A stretch of 64,000 nucleotides of DNA from positions 34,813-98,812 of the forward strand of contig JAVJSN010000004.1 of NCBI GenBank assembly GCA_040219355.1, written 5' to 3'. Both the position numbers and the translations under genes were made by a program. This stretch comes from MH13 sp040219355. GTDB taxonomy: Bacteria > Pseudomonadota > Alphaproteobacteria > Rhizobiales > MH13. The notes beneath the pieces were generated by a model, which was not told the origin of the DNA, did no database searches, and saw nothing but the letters and a program-made list of their open reading frames with translations. Of the stretch, positions 17,878-28,072 are shown one piece after another; the first letter of the stretch is position 1; each line of letters starts with the position of its first letter.

Positions 17878-18140
17878 GTTGAGAACTCATACGCCTGATC
17901 TGTTGGCGTCTGAACTGGCTAGGGGCTGAGCGCGCTTTGGGTGCAGGGCAAGCTGGTTGTCCGGCCAGATCCAAATGCGCGTTCAGATCAACGCCATTTC
18001 GACATCCGAAGGATTGGGCACCTTGGCGCCCCCGCCTTGTCTCACGCCGTTGAAAGTCAGACGACTTCCTTAAGACTTGCTTGGCGCCAGCGAGCCAATC
18101 TGCTCCAACCAAACACGCCAAGAATGTGAGTTCTCAACCT
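17876..18140. ncRNA. Candidate structured RNA closed by a 14-bp inverted repeat
   Basis: AGGTTGAGAACTCA (17876-17889) and TGAGTTCTCAACCT (18127-18140) are perfect reverse complements. Between them I can draw two nested hairpins. Hairpin 1: GGCGT/ACGCC (17905-17909 with 17991-17995), CTGAAC/GTTCAG (17910-17915 with 17981-17986), GCGC plus TTTGG with CCAAA plus GCGC (17932-17940 with 17971-17980) and CTGG/CCAG (17953-17956 with 17965-17968). Hairpin 2: GATTGG/CCAATC (18012-18017 with 18095-18100), GGCGCC/GGCGCC (18025-18030 with 18083-18088) and TTGTCT/AGACGA (18037-18042 with 18059-18064). No credible ORF fills it. It does not carry the signatures of RNase P RNA, SRP RNA or tmRNA. A miniature inverted-repeat element is the alternative; I see no target duplication. 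The strand is unknown. Confidence 0.4.
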
Positions 18141-18165
18141 CACACCTCTTGACCCCTGCGGAGCT

Positions 18166-18861
18166 ATGGCGCACTCGAACAGCATGACCGATCTCATCAT
18201 TGCCCCGTCCATTCTCGCCTCCGATTTCTCGCGTCTGCGCGATGAAGTTAAGGCGATCGATCAAGCTGGATGCGACTGGGTGCATCTGGATGTGATGGAC
18301 GGCCATTTCGTGCCCAACATCTCTTTCGGCCCGGCCATCGTCGAAGCCCTCCGCCCGCACACAAACAAGGTGCTGGACGTGCATCTGATGATCGCGCCAT
18401 GCGACCCATATCTCGATGCCTTTGCAGATGCAGGCGCCGATATCATCACCGTGCACGCTGAAGCTGGCCCGCATTTGCACCGCTCGCTTATGGCCATCAA
18501 AGCGCGCGGCAAGAAGGCTGGCGTCTCTTTGAACCCCGGCACTCCCGCCAGTGCTATCGCTGAAGTACTGGATTTGCTCGATCTGGTGCTGGTGATGACC
18601 GTGAACCCAGGCTTTGGTGGGCAGAGCTTCATCGCCAGCCAGGTGACGAAGATTGCGGAAATTAAGTCCATGATCGGCAACCGGGATATCGTTCTGGAGG
18701 TCGATGGCGGCGTCACTCCGCAAACTGCACGCAGCGTGGTTGAGGCAGGCGCCAATGCGCTGGTAGCAGGTTCTTCGGTCTTCAAAGGCGGAACACCTGA
18801 TGATCCTAGCCACTATCAAGCGGCCATGAGCGCCATCCGCGCCGCCGCCGCCGCTAACTAA
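18166..18861 (+). CDS. rpe: Ribulose-phosphate 3-epimerase
   Basis: A 231-residue TIM-barrel enzyme that interconverts ribulose 5-phosphate and xylulose 5-phosphate in the pentose phosphate pathway. Signatures: APSILASDFSRL, the metal-binding HLDVMDGHFVPNISFGP, HLMIAPCDPY, MTVNPGFGGQSFI and the phosphate-binding LEVDGGV...AGSSVFKG. The metal His/Asp set and both catalytic Asp are intact. The family start is MTDLIIAPS, encoded at 18184; the ATG at 18166 has a GGAG site that is rather close (2 nt), so either start is possible. purB follows after 10 bp and likely shares the transcript. Confidence 0.95.
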   Translation: MAHSNSMTDLIIAPSILASDFSRLRDEVKAIDQAGCDWVHLDVMDGHFVPNISFGPAIVEALRPHTNKVLDVHLMIAPCDPYLDAFADAGADIITVHAEAGPHLHRSLMAIKARGKKAGVSLNPGTPASAIAEVLDLLDLVLVMTVNPGFGGQSFIASQVTKIAEIKSMIGNRDIVLEVDGGVTPQTARSVVEAGANALVAGSSVFKGGTPDDPSHYQAAMSAIRAAAAAN

Positions 18862-18871
18862 GGACCCCCTC

Positions 18872-20176
18872 ATGATACCTCGCTATGCCCGCCAACCGAT
18901 GGTCGACATATGGTCGCCGGAAACCAAATTCCGTATTTGGTTTGAGATCGAAGCGCACGCGTGTGACGCGCAGGCTGACCTTGGCGTTATCCCGCAAGAA
19001 GCGGCGAAAGCCGTTTGGGCGCGCGGCGGCAATGCCACCTTCGATATTGATCGCATTGACGAAATTGAGCGCGAGACCAAGCACGATGTGATCGCGTTTC
19101 TTACCCATTTGGCAGAGATCGTCGGGCCGGAAGCGCGCCTTGTGCACCAGGGTATGACGTCCTCTGATGTTTTGGACACATGCCTGGCCGTGCAGCTCAC
19201 ACGCGCTGCAGACATTCTTTTGGAGGACATGGACGGCCTTCTCGCCGCGCTGAAAAAGCGGGCGCAAGAGCACAAGATGACCGTTTGCATAGGTCGCTCG
19301 CACGGCATCCACGCAGAGCCGGTGACGTTCGGCCTGAAACTCGCACAAGCTTATGCAGAGTTTGATCGCTGCAAACAGCGCCTCTTGGCTGCACGTGCTG
19401 ATATCGCAACTTGCGCGTTGTCGGGTGCTGTTGGCACTTTTGCCAACATTGACCCCGCTGTCGAAGCACATGTGGCTGAAAAAATGGGCCTGACGCCCGA
19501 GCCAATTTCCACGCAGGTTATCCCGCGCGACCGGCACGCCATGTTCTTTGCAACGCTTGGTGTCGTCGCGTCGTCCGTTGAAAGGCTGGCAACCGAAATC
19601 CGTCACCTTCAGCGCACCGAAGTACTTGAAGTGGAAGAGTATTTCTCACCGGGCCAAAAAGGCTCTTCGGCCATGCCGCACAAACGCAACCCGGTGCTGA
19701 CAGAGAATCTCACTGGTCTTGCACGCATGGTGCGCAGCTACGCATTGCCCGCCATGGAAAATGTGGCGCTCTGGCATGAGCGCGACATCTCTCATTCCTC
19801 AGTCGAGCGCTATATCGGGCCTGATGCGACGATCACGCTTGATTTTGCTTTGGCACGGCTCACAGGCGTTATCGACAAGCTGCTGGTCTATTCAGATCGC
19901 ATGGAAGCCAACATGAACAAGCTTGGCGGGCTCATGCACTCACAGCGCGTTCTGCTTGCGCTCACCCAAGCCGGTGTCAGCCGCGAGGACGCCTATCGTC
20001 TGGTCCAACGCAACGCGATGAAGGTTTGGCACGAAGGCGCAGACTTTTTTGATGAACTGACCGGCGATCAGGATGTGATGGCCAACTTGTCCCGCGATGC
20101 ACTCGAAGACCTGTTTGACCTGGGCTATCACACCAAACACGTCGACACGATTTTCGCACGCGTTTTCAACGCTTAA
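18872..20176 (+). CDS. purB: Adenylosuccinate lyase
   Basis: A 434-residue enzyme of the fumarase/aspartase superfamily. It splits adenylosuccinate and SAICAR, releasing fumarate, in purine synthesis. The superfamily signature KGSSAMPHKRNPV lies near residue 265, with the active-site Ser in its flexible loop; the other conserved regions are HQGMTSSDVLDT (His/Thr/Ser, near 90) and GRSHGIHAEPVTFG (catalytic His, near 140). The length fits the bacterial PurB of the B. subtilis type. Spacing of 10 bp after rpe suggests co-transcription, and a small hydrolase gene follows after 32 bp. Confidence 0.96.
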   Translation: MIPRYARQPMVDIWSPETKFRIWFEIEAHACDAQADLGVIPQEAAKAVWARGGNATFDIDRIDEIERETKHDVIAFLTHLAEIVGPEARLVHQGMTSSDVLDTCLAVQLTRAADILLEDMDGLLAALKKRAQEHKMTVCIGRSHGIHAEPVTFGLKLAQAYAEFDRCKQRLLAARADIATCALSGAVGTFANIDPAVEAHVAEKMGLTPEPISTQVIPRDRHAMFFATLGVVASSVERLATEIRHLQRTEVLEVEEYFSPGQKGSSAMPHKRNPVLTENLTGLARMVRSYALPAMENVALWHERDISHSSVERYIGPDATITLDFALARLTGVIDKLLVYSDRMEANMNKLGGLMHSQRVLLALTQAGVSREDAYRLVQRNAMKVWHEGADFFDELTGDQDVMANLSRDALEDLFDLGYHTKHVDTIFARVFNA

Positions 20177-20208
20177 GCACAAGAAGACCACCCAGAGGAG
20201 CCAACCTT

Positions 20209-20772
20209 ATGGCCATCTCAGATATCGATGTTCTGGTTTTGCCGGGCTGGAAGGGCGGCGATGACAGCTATTGGTATGCGGGTTGGGTCGAAAAACTGCC
20301 CAATGCGCGCCGCGTTGAACAAAACAATTTTGAAACGCCTACGCTGTCGGATTGGACCAGTGAGGTCGAGAAGCAGATCCTCTTAAGCGAGCGCCCGGTG
20401 GCGCTGGTTGGCCACTCTCTGGGCGCACTCACCATCGCGCATATGGCCGAAACGTTGGGCAAGTTGCCGGTCATCGCGGCCTATTTGGTCACCCCACCGG
20501 AGCTGGATGGCAAAAGCACGATCGGTCCGATGCTGACCGGCTTTGAGCCGTTGCCAACCGCGCCATTGCCGGTTCCCTCGTTTCTCGTGGCCAGCCGCAC
20601 CGATCCTTATGCGCGGTACGAATTTGCCGAATCGTGCGCCAATGCTTGGGGTTCAGAGTTGATAGACGCCGGCGATGCAGGCCACATCAATCCTGATTCG
20701 GGCCACGGTCCGTGGCCAGAGGGGCTGCTGCGCTTCGGGGTATTGTTGAAGCGCGCGCGGGCTACAAACTAG
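20209..20772 (+). CDS. RBBP9/YdeN-type serine hydrolase
   Basis: A 187-residue small alpha/beta hydrolase. The nucleophile elbow is VGHSLGALTIAHM (Ser near residue 69); the start DVLVLPGWKGGDDSYWY and the late DAGDAGHINPDSGHG (catalytic Asp/His) match the RBBP9/YdeN family. The substrate is unknown. No signal peptide is seen. A ribosome site GAGGAG lies upstream of the ATG. It follows purB by 32 bp. The next intrinsic terminator is 178 nt beyond its stop, which leaves room for a long 3' UTR or a separate small RNA. Confidence 0.85.
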   Translation: MAISDIDVLVLPGWKGGDDSYWYAGWVEKLPNARRVEQNNFETPTLSDWTSEVEKQILLSERPVALVGHSLGALTIAHMAETLGKLPVIAAYLVTPPELDGKSTIGPMLTGFEPLPTAPLPVPSFLVASRTDPYARYEFAESCANAWGSELIDAGDAGHINPDSGHGPWPEGLLRFGVLLKRARATN

Positions 20773-20782
20773 CCAGACCGCC

Positions 20783-20987
20783 ACAATTGGGCCCAGCAAC
20801 GAACAAGCCGAGGCTCAAAATTTGCCCAATTGTTCAAATCTGATTGAACTGCTTCAGCGGGCTGAAAGAGCCGATGCGCTACTGTCCTATCAAGCCAGTC
20901 AGATGGCTTGAACAAAGAGACCTCACAAATCATCTTACAGACTTGTTTTGGCGCCCAGCACTCCCCCGCTGGGCGCCCTTTTTCTTT
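20783..20987 (+). ncRNA. Possible small RNA or long structured 3' UTR ending in a terminator
   Basis: The region has no ORF but several clean stems: ACAATTGGGC (20783-20792) with GCCCAATTGT (20824-20833), TTCAGC/GCTGAA (20853-20866) and CAAGCCA/TGGCTTG (20891-20910, 6-nt loop), followed by an unpaired A-rich stretch and then the terminator at 20950. This hairpin-linker-terminator pattern is that of a trans-acting sRNA. I cannot identify a promoter with confidence, so a 3' UTR of the hydrolase gene is equally possible. Confidence 0.35.
20950..20987 (+). terminator. Intrinsic terminator
   Basis: A 10-bp perfect stem GGCGCCCAGC/GCTGGGCGCC (20950-20959 with 20968-20977), 8-nt loop, then CTTTTTCTTT. 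It faces the convergent aldolase gene, which ends at 21002. Confidence 0.9.
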
Positions 20988-21001
20988 GTATTCTCGGACA
21001 A

Positions 21002-21778
21002 TTAAGAGATGCTCGAGCCAACGGCAGCGGCGGCCTTGAGCGCTATGGCATCTGAACCCACTGCCGCAAAAGTGAAGCCTTGGGCGAAGAAGGCTTTGGC
21101 TTTGTCGGTATCAAACGCATACACACCAGCGATCTTACCAGCGGCTTTCGCGCGACCGCCGATATCGGCTGCCGCCTCCAAGACGTGAGGTGCTGTTGCC
21201 TCAATGCGCGCACCTTCCGCCAACGTGATCGACAGGTCTGACGGGCCGACAAAAATGCCGTCGATACCGGGAACCGCCAAGATAGCATCCAAGTTTTCCA
21301 GCGCTTCGACGGTTTCAATCATCGCAATCGACAGCACCAACTCATTACCAGCGGCCAGATACTCACCTTGCACTGCACCAAAAAGCTCAAGCGCCAGCGC
21401 TGGGCCCCAGGAGCGTCCGCCTATCGGCGGATATTTCGTAGCGGCAACCAGCGCTTGCGCGTCGGCCACGGTGTTGATCATCGGCGCGATAACAAATTGC
21501 GCCCCGGCGTCCAGGGCGCGTGAGGCAAGATCGAACCGCCCCACAGGGATGCGCAGTCCAGGCGCCGAGCCAGCTTGATGCACGGCCTGCATGGAGGCGA
21601 ACATGGACGTGTCGTCGTGAAAACCATGTTGCAGATCAATGCAAACGGCTTCAAAGCCACCACGCGCCAAAGCACCCGCATTCATCGGGGCTGGAAGTGA
21701 ACTCCAACCCATCGGCACGGTCTTGCCACCACGCAGCGCAGCGGCAAACGCCAACCCGTGCTCAAGGGAGGATGACAA
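21002..21778 (-). CDS. HpcH/HpaI family aldolase
   Basis: A 258-residue class II pyruvate-dependent aldolase of the HpcH/HpaI family, related to 2-dehydro-3-deoxyglucarate aldolase and 4-hydroxy-2-oxoheptanedioate aldolase. Motifs: FEAVCIDLQHGFHDD (active-site His), GLRIPVGR, VIAPMINTVADAQALV, the metal Glu in AMIETVEALENLD, and GIFVGPSDLS with the metal Asp. All are intact. The true aldehyde substrate cannot be told. The ATPase inhibitor zeta gene lies 4 bp upstream in the same direction, which suggests one transcript. Confidence 0.87.
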   Translation of the reverse strand: MSSSLEHGLAFAAALRGGKTVPMGWSSLPAPMNAGALARGGFEAVCIDLQHGFHDDTSMFASMQAVHQAGSAPGLRIPVGRFDLASRALDAGAQFVIAPMINTVADAQALVAATKYPPIGGRSWGPALALELFGAVQGEYLAAGNELVLSIAMIETVEALENLDAILAVPGIDGIFVGPSDLSITLAEGARIEATAPHVLEAAADIGGRAKAAGKIAGVYAFDTDKAKAFFAQGFTFAAVGSDAIALKAAAAVGSSIS

Positions 21779-21782
21779 CCGC

Positions 21783-22106
21783 CTAGCCCTTGGTCTGAAT
21801 GTCTTGGATTGCTTTTTCCATCAGATCGGCCATCTCGCGGCGAAGTTGATGCTCAGAGACATCAATGTTCTTTTCTTCAAAGTCAGCTTTGATCTTGCGA
21901 TACACGTCCTCATCGCCCGGCTCTTCAAAATCAGCCAACACAACAGATTTTGCATAGGCCACGGCCGCATCGCCAGATAGGCCGAGTTTTTCAGCTGCCC
22001 AGGTGCCCAAAACCTTGTTACGACGGGCTTCGGCCTTGAAACGCAGCTCTTCATCGTGCGCAAACTTGTTCTCGAAGCCTTCTTGGCGTTTGTCGAATGT
22101 GGACAT
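21783..22106 (-). CDS. ATPase inhibitor subunit zeta (DUF1476)
   Basis: A 107-residue highly charged helical protein of the DUF1476 family, specific to alphaproteobacteria. In Paracoccus the zeta subunit enters the F1 ATPase through its N-terminal segment and blocks ATP hydrolysis. The N-terminal FDKRQEGFENKFAHDEEL and RNKVLGTWAAEKLGLSG are diagnostic. The ATG has an AGGAGAG site upstream. The gene is divergent from purC, as in other Hyphomicrobiales. The 250-bp gap to purC must hold both promoters, but I see no defined operator there. Confidence 0.93.
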   Translation of the reverse strand: MSTFDKRQEGFENKFAHDEELRFKAEARRNKVLGTWAAEKLGLSGDAAVAYAKSVVLADFEEPGDEDVYRKIKADFEEKNIDVSEHQLRREMADLMEKAIQDIQTKG

Positions 22107-22357
22107 TGTGATCTCTCCTCAAAGTGCACCAGCGATTGGCGTATCGCTTAGATGGGGTGCTGCAAACAATCCCCCAAGGCCATAGCCAGCGCACTGTCGC
22201 AAATCAATGATCATATGGGGGGTAAGAGAAGCCCGTGCATAGCCGCGCAATCTGTTTGCGAAGCGACCCCTGCTTGGCGTAGGTTCCCGCCACACAAAAG
22301 ATTCTTTGGCCTGCCATAGCGATGCGGCCATTCCCACCTCTTACAAAAGGCATCTGT

Positions 22358-23125
22358 ATGAGCCGTCGCCGCAAGATTTATGAGGGCAAAGCCAAAACGC
22401 TTTATGAGGGCCCAGAGCCCGGCACGCTGGTGCAGCACTTCAAAGATGACACGACCGCAAACAATGCTGAAAAGCATGAGGTGATTGACGGCAAGGGCGT
22501 CATCAACAATCGGATTTCCGAGTACATTTTTGATCAGTTGAACGCGATGGGCATCGGCACCCATTTCATCAAACGCTTGAACATGCGTGAGCAGTTGATT
22601 CGCGAAGTGGAAATCATCCCGGTAGAGGTGGTTGTTCGCAATGTTGCTGCAGGGTCTCTGGCCAAACGCTTGGGCCTGGATGAAGGAACCGCACTGCCGC
22701 GGTCCATCGTTGAATTCTATTACAAAAACGATGCGCTGGGCGACCCCATGGTGTCGGATGAACACATCACCGCTTTTGGCTGGGCCAACCCGCAAGAGAT
22801 CGATGAGATGATGGCGATTGCCATTCGCGTGAACGATTTTCTCACCGGGCTTTTCCTCGGCGCCGGCATCAAGTTGGTGGATTTCAAGATCGAATGCGGG
22901 CGGCTCTGGGAAAACGATCTGATGCGCATTGTTGTTGCCGATGAGATATCACCGGATTCTTGCCGCCTGTGGGACAACAAAACCGGCGAAAAGCTCGACA
23001 AAGATCGTTTCCGCCGTGATCTCGGCGGTATGCTGGACGCCTACCAGGAAGTCGCGCGGCGTTTGGGTGTGCTCAACGAGAACGATCCGATGCCAACCGG
23101 CGGGCCAAGACTGGTCAAAGGATAA
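22358..23125 (+). CDS. purC: Phosphoribosylaminoimidazole-succinocarboxamide synthase
   Basis: A 255-residue SAICAR synthetase, which joins CAIR and aspartate with ATP. Signatures: the start RRRKIYEGKAKTLYEG, FKDDTTANNAEKHEVIDGKG, the SAICAR synthetase pattern LVDFKIECGR and DEISPDSCRLWD. The frame extends upstream to 22322, but the ATG at 22358 begins the conserved N-terminus. It is the first gene of purC-purS-purQ-orf-purL, all close or overlapping, so the pathway enzymes are made together. Confidence 0.96.
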   Translation: MSRRRKIYEGKAKTLYEGPEPGTLVQHFKDDTTANNAEKHEVIDGKGVINNRISEYIFDQLNAMGIGTHFIKRLNMREQLIREVEIIPVEVVVRNVAAGSLAKRLGLDEGTALPRSIVEFYYKNDALGDPMVSDEHITAFGWANPQEIDEMMAIAIRVNDFLTGLFLGAGIKLVDFKIECGRLWENDLMRIVVADEISPDSCRLWDNKTGEKLDKDRFRRDLGGMLDAYQEVARRLGVLNENDPMPTGGPRLVKG

Positions 23126-23140
23126 GGGTAAGGCACTGAT

Positions 23141-23407
23141 ATGCCGCATTTTTCTGCTCGCATCATCATTACATTAAAAAATGGCGTGCTTGATCCGCAA
23201 GGCAAAGCCAGCGCCGGTGCACTGTCTGGCCTCGGTTTTGAAGGCATTCAAAGCGTGCGCCAAGGCAAGGTGATGGATGTCGAGCTTTCCGCATCCGATG
23301 AGGCAACCGCACGCGCTGATCTATCTGCAATGTGCGAAAAATTGCTCGCCAACACGGTTATCGAGGACTTTGAGGTCGCTACCTTGCGTGAACGGCAGAT
23401 GGCTTAG
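23141..23407 (+). CDS. purS: Phosphoribosylformylglycinamidine synthase subunit PurS
   Basis: An 88-residue PurS. With PurQ (glutaminase) and the small-type PurL it forms the FGAM synthetase complex; PurS is thought to help pass ammonia between the other two. The motifs ITLKNGVLDPQGKA and GFEGIQSVRQGKVMDVEL are typical. It lies 15 bp after purC and 3 bp before purQ. Its presence fits the 736-residue PurL encoded downstream, which needs PurS and PurQ. Confidence 0.95.
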   Translation: MPHFSARIIITLKNGVLDPQGKASAGALSGLGFEGIQSVRQGKVMDVELSASDEATARADLSAMCEKLLANTVIEDFEVATLRERQMA

Positions 23408-23410
23408 CCC

Positions 23411-24082
23411 ATGGCAGTCTCAGTCATCCAGTTCCCAGGTTCCAATCGCGATCAGGACATGCTCGACGCGATGGCACACAGCACCGGCAAGGCGCCCCAC
23501 AATGTCTGGCACGCTGATACCGCGCTGCCATCCGACACCCAGGCCATCGTGCTGCCCGGCGGATTCTCCTACGGTGATTATCTGCGCTGCGGCGCCATTG
23601 CCGCCCGTGCACCGATCATGGCTGAAGTGATCAATGCAGCTGAGCGCGGCGTGCCCGTGCTAGGTGTATGCAATGGGTTCCAAATTCTCATCGAAGCTGG
23701 CCTCTTACCAGGCGCTTTGATGCGCAACGCCAGCTTACGCTTTGTCTGCAAGTCGGTCGATCTGAAGGTTGAAAGCACGCGCTCAACGTTCCTGTCAGGC
23801 TTTGCCAAGGGCGATGTCTGGTCCTGCCCGGTGGCCCATGGTGACGGCAATTATGTTTGCACGGCGGACATGCTGAAAACCTTGCAAGATGATGATTGCA
23901 TCGCGGTATCCTACGCCAACAATTCCAATCCCAACGGCTCGGTCGCCGATATTGCTGGCATCACCAACAAGGCCGGCAATGTGCTTGGCATGATGCCACA
24001 TCCAGAAAACATCGCCCTGCCCCACCAGCCGAGCCAAACCGGCGCCAAACTGTTTGAAGGACTGCTGAACCTTGCTGCGTAA
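23411..24082 (+). CDS. purQ: Phosphoribosylformylglycinamidine synthase subunit PurQ
   Basis: A 223-residue class I glutamine amidotransferase that releases ammonia from glutamine for FGAM synthesis. The nucleophile Cys is in LGVCNGFQILIEAG and the catalytic His/Glu pair is in MMPHPEN near the C-terminus; the start AVSVIQFPGSNRDQD is family-typical. The 3' end overlaps the following lipoprotein gene by 11 bp, so translation of the two is probably coupled. Confidence 0.96.
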   Translation: MAVSVIQFPGSNRDQDMLDAMAHSTGKAPHNVWHADTALPSDTQAIVLPGGFSYGDYLRCGAIAARAPIMAEVINAAERGVPVLGVCNGFQILIEAGLLPGALMRNASLRFVCKSVDLKVESTRSTFLSGFAKGDVWSCPVAHGDGNYVCTADMLKTLQDDDCIAVSYANNSNPNGSVADIAGITNKAGNVLGMMPHPENIALPHQPSQTGAKLFEGLLNLAA

Positions 24083-24481
24083 AGCGCTTCTTGGCCTTGC
24101 CGCCACCGCCCTGCTTGCCGGGTGCATGAGCATCGACTTGCCGGAGGGCTCTTACGCCGCGCGCGGTGGCCTTGGCTCCACGTCCGAACGCATGGCTGAG
24201 CGCATCCGCGAATGCTGGTTCCAATCTGGCGACGAAGCGTTTGCTGCCTATCGCCAAGAAACTGAAATCACATCGCTATCCGGCCAGCCACGCATCTTGC
24301 TTGTGAACCGTGACGATCGTGGTGGCTTGCCACAGCTTGTCGTCACCATGCGCACCATTTCGGGCACTGGAACCGTGGTATCGTCCTTCGGACCGCTCAC
24401 CGAAACATCGCTTGTGAACCGCATCAATGCTGATCTGTCGCGCTGGGCCCGAGGAAGCCGTGCCTGTGGAGCCGCTGCTTG

Positions 24482-24482
<1 letters not shown>
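24072..24482 (+). CDS. Small lipoprotein encoded between purQ and purL
   Basis: A 136-residue protein of unknown function with a lipoprotein signal peptide: MLRKALLGLAATALLAGC, lipobox LAGC with Cys at residue 18. It begins at a TTG inside the purQ 3' end (11-bp overlap), and its TGA overlaps the purL ATG. The mature part contains FAAYRQ, LSGQPRILLV and a repeated RVNRIN-like segment, and no domain I recognise. It is exported and so cannot take part in cytoplasmic FGAM synthesis; the position may merely borrow the operon. No membrane segment beyond the signal is seen. Confidence 0.8.
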
Positions 24483-26692
<2,210 letters not shown>

Positions 26693-26713
26693 TCAACAAA
26701 GGGCCCGCGCCAC

Positions 26714-26956
26714 ATGCCGATGAATGCCGCTGACATCGAAAAGATGATCCTTGACGCTTTGCCCGACGCGCATGTGGAAATCCGCGATTTGGCCGGTGAT
26801 GGCGACCATTATGCTGCGGTCGTCGTATCAGAGGCTTTCCGAGGAAAGTCCCGTGTTCAACAGCATCAAATGGTTTATGATGCGCTTAAAGGGAATATGG
26901 GCGGCGTGTTGCACGCCCTCGCCCTGCAAACCTCCGCGCCCACAACTGACGCCTGA
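26714..26956 (+). CDS. BolA family protein
   Basis: An 80-residue BolA-fold protein. BolA proteins bind monothiol CGFS glutaredoxins through a shared [2Fe-2S] cluster and act in iron-sulfur handling or iron sensing. The motifs DGDHYAAVVVSEAFRGKSRVQQHQMVY carry the conserved ligand-region His; shorter than E. coli BolA and closer to the BolA-like (IbaG/YrbA) group. The partner glutaredoxin is encoded 33 bp downstream, a conserved pairing. Confidence 0.93.
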   Translation: MPMNAADIEKMILDALPDAHVEIRDLAGDGDHYAAVVVSEAFRGKSRVQQHQMVYDALKGNMGGVLHALALQTSAPTTDA

Positions 26957-26989
26957 AAGGCGACCGATAACACGTTGAAGGATTCAACC

Positions 26990-27331
26990 ATGACCGACGC
27001 CGCCACAACCATCGACAATGCCGTCAAATCCAACGATGTTGTGCTCTTCATGAAAGGCACAAAACAGTTTCCGCAATGCGGGTTCTCTGGCCAGGTCGTG
27101 CAGATTCTGGACTATGTTGGTGCCGACTACCAGGACGTGAACGTGCTGGAAGACATGGACATCCGCGAAGGCATCAAGACCTATTCCAACTGGCCCACCA
27201 TCCCACAGCTCTACATTAAGGGCGAGTTTGTCGGCGGCTGCGATATCATCCGTGAGATGTTCCAAGCCGGTGAGTTGCAGCAACTGATGACCGACAACGG
27301 CATTGCAGTGAAGAACGCCGAAAGCGCCTAA
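26990..27331 (+). CDS. grxD: Monothiol glutaredoxin, Grx4 family
   Basis: A 113-residue CGFS-type glutaredoxin that binds a [2Fe-2S] cluster as a dimer or with BolA and delivers clusters to other proteins. The active-site motif is FPQCGFSG near residue 32; KGTKQFP before it and the TPxIPQLYIKGEFVGGCDI-type region (here WPTIPQLYIKGEFVGGCD) after it bind glutathione. The frame opens at 26975, but the ATG at 26990 (MTDAATTID) is the likely start. It follows the BolA gene and precedes the DUF2461 gene by 3 bp. Confidence 0.95.
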   Translation: MTDAATTIDNAVKSNDVVLFMKGTKQFPQCGFSGQVVQILDYVGADYQDVNVLEDMDIREGIKTYSNWPTIPQLYIKGEFVGGCDIIREMFQAGELQQLMTDNGIAVKNAESA

Positions 27332-27334
27332 ACC

Positions 27335-28054
27335 TTGGCTGACATTCCACCCTTCAAGGGCATGGGTAAAAAAGCCCTGCCGTTCTTGAAGGCGCTCGGC
27401 TTTCACCAAGACCGGGACTGGTTCAAGGACAACAAGGCGCTCTATGAGAGCGAGGTGAAAATCCCGCTCGGCGATCTCGTTGAGCACGCATCTGCACGCA
27501 TGGAAGCCGAGGGCTTACCCTTACGCGGCACGCGCAAAACATCGCTCTATCGTGTCAATCGCGATGTGCGCTTTTCCAAAAACAAAGACCCTTATAACAT
27601 CCATTGTTCAGCACTGCTCACGCGCACCGGCACCAAGAAAGATCAGGGCTTTGCCTATGTGCATATGTCCAATGAGCGCTCCTTCGTTGCCACCGGCTTC
27701 TATGGCCTTTCGAGCGCGGAACTTGCTGCCATGCGCGCGGCGATCCTCGACAAGGCGCCAAAACTTCAGTCAATGCTGGCCGCTTTTAAAAAGCAGGGCC
27801 TTGAGTTCGACTATTCTGAGAGCTTGAAACGCAATCCGCGCGGCTTTGAAAAGCTTGACGATGAGGCGTTGCAGAAGCTGGTCCGCCTGAAGAACCATCA
27901 TTTTGTGCGCGAGATGGATAACAAGACCATCACGACACCAAAAATCGCCGACGCGCTGATTGAACTGACCCACACCACCCTGCCGTTCTTAGAGTTCGGT
28001 TGGGCCGCGATCGATCCGGTCCGCGAAGAAGAAGCTCTGAAAAACGCAACCTAA
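27335..28054 (+). CDS. DUF2461 family protein
   Basis: A 239-residue protein of the DUF2461/TIGR02453 family, of unknown function. Family motifs are FLKALGFHQDRDWFKDNKALYE at the N-terminus, SLYRVNRDVRFSKNKDPYNIHC in the middle and GFAYVHMS after it. No signal peptide or membrane segment is seen. It starts at a TTG 3 bp after grxD; an ATG at 27362 is an alternative nine codons in, but would cut close to the domain edge. Position suggests co-transcription with bolA-grxD and the GNAT gene. Confidence 0.85.
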   Translation: MADIPPFKGMGKKALPFLKALGFHQDRDWFKDNKALYESEVKIPLGDLVEHASARMEAEGLPLRGTRKTSLYRVNRDVRFSKNKDPYNIHCSALLTRTGTKKDQGFAYVHMSNERSFVATGFYGLSSAELAAMRAAILDKAPKLQSMLAAFKKQGLEFDYSESLKRNPRGFEKLDDEALQKLVRLKNHHFVREMDNKTITTPKIADALIELTHTTLPFLEFGWAAIDPVREEEALKNAT

Positions 28055-28072
28055 GCCAAAGCCGCCCTCACT

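Noticed and set aside
18070..18873. 267-codon minus-strand frame over rpe and the upstream gap
   Set aside because: It is a shadow of rpe codon bias: no ribosome site, no family features, and it crosses the structured non-coding segment.
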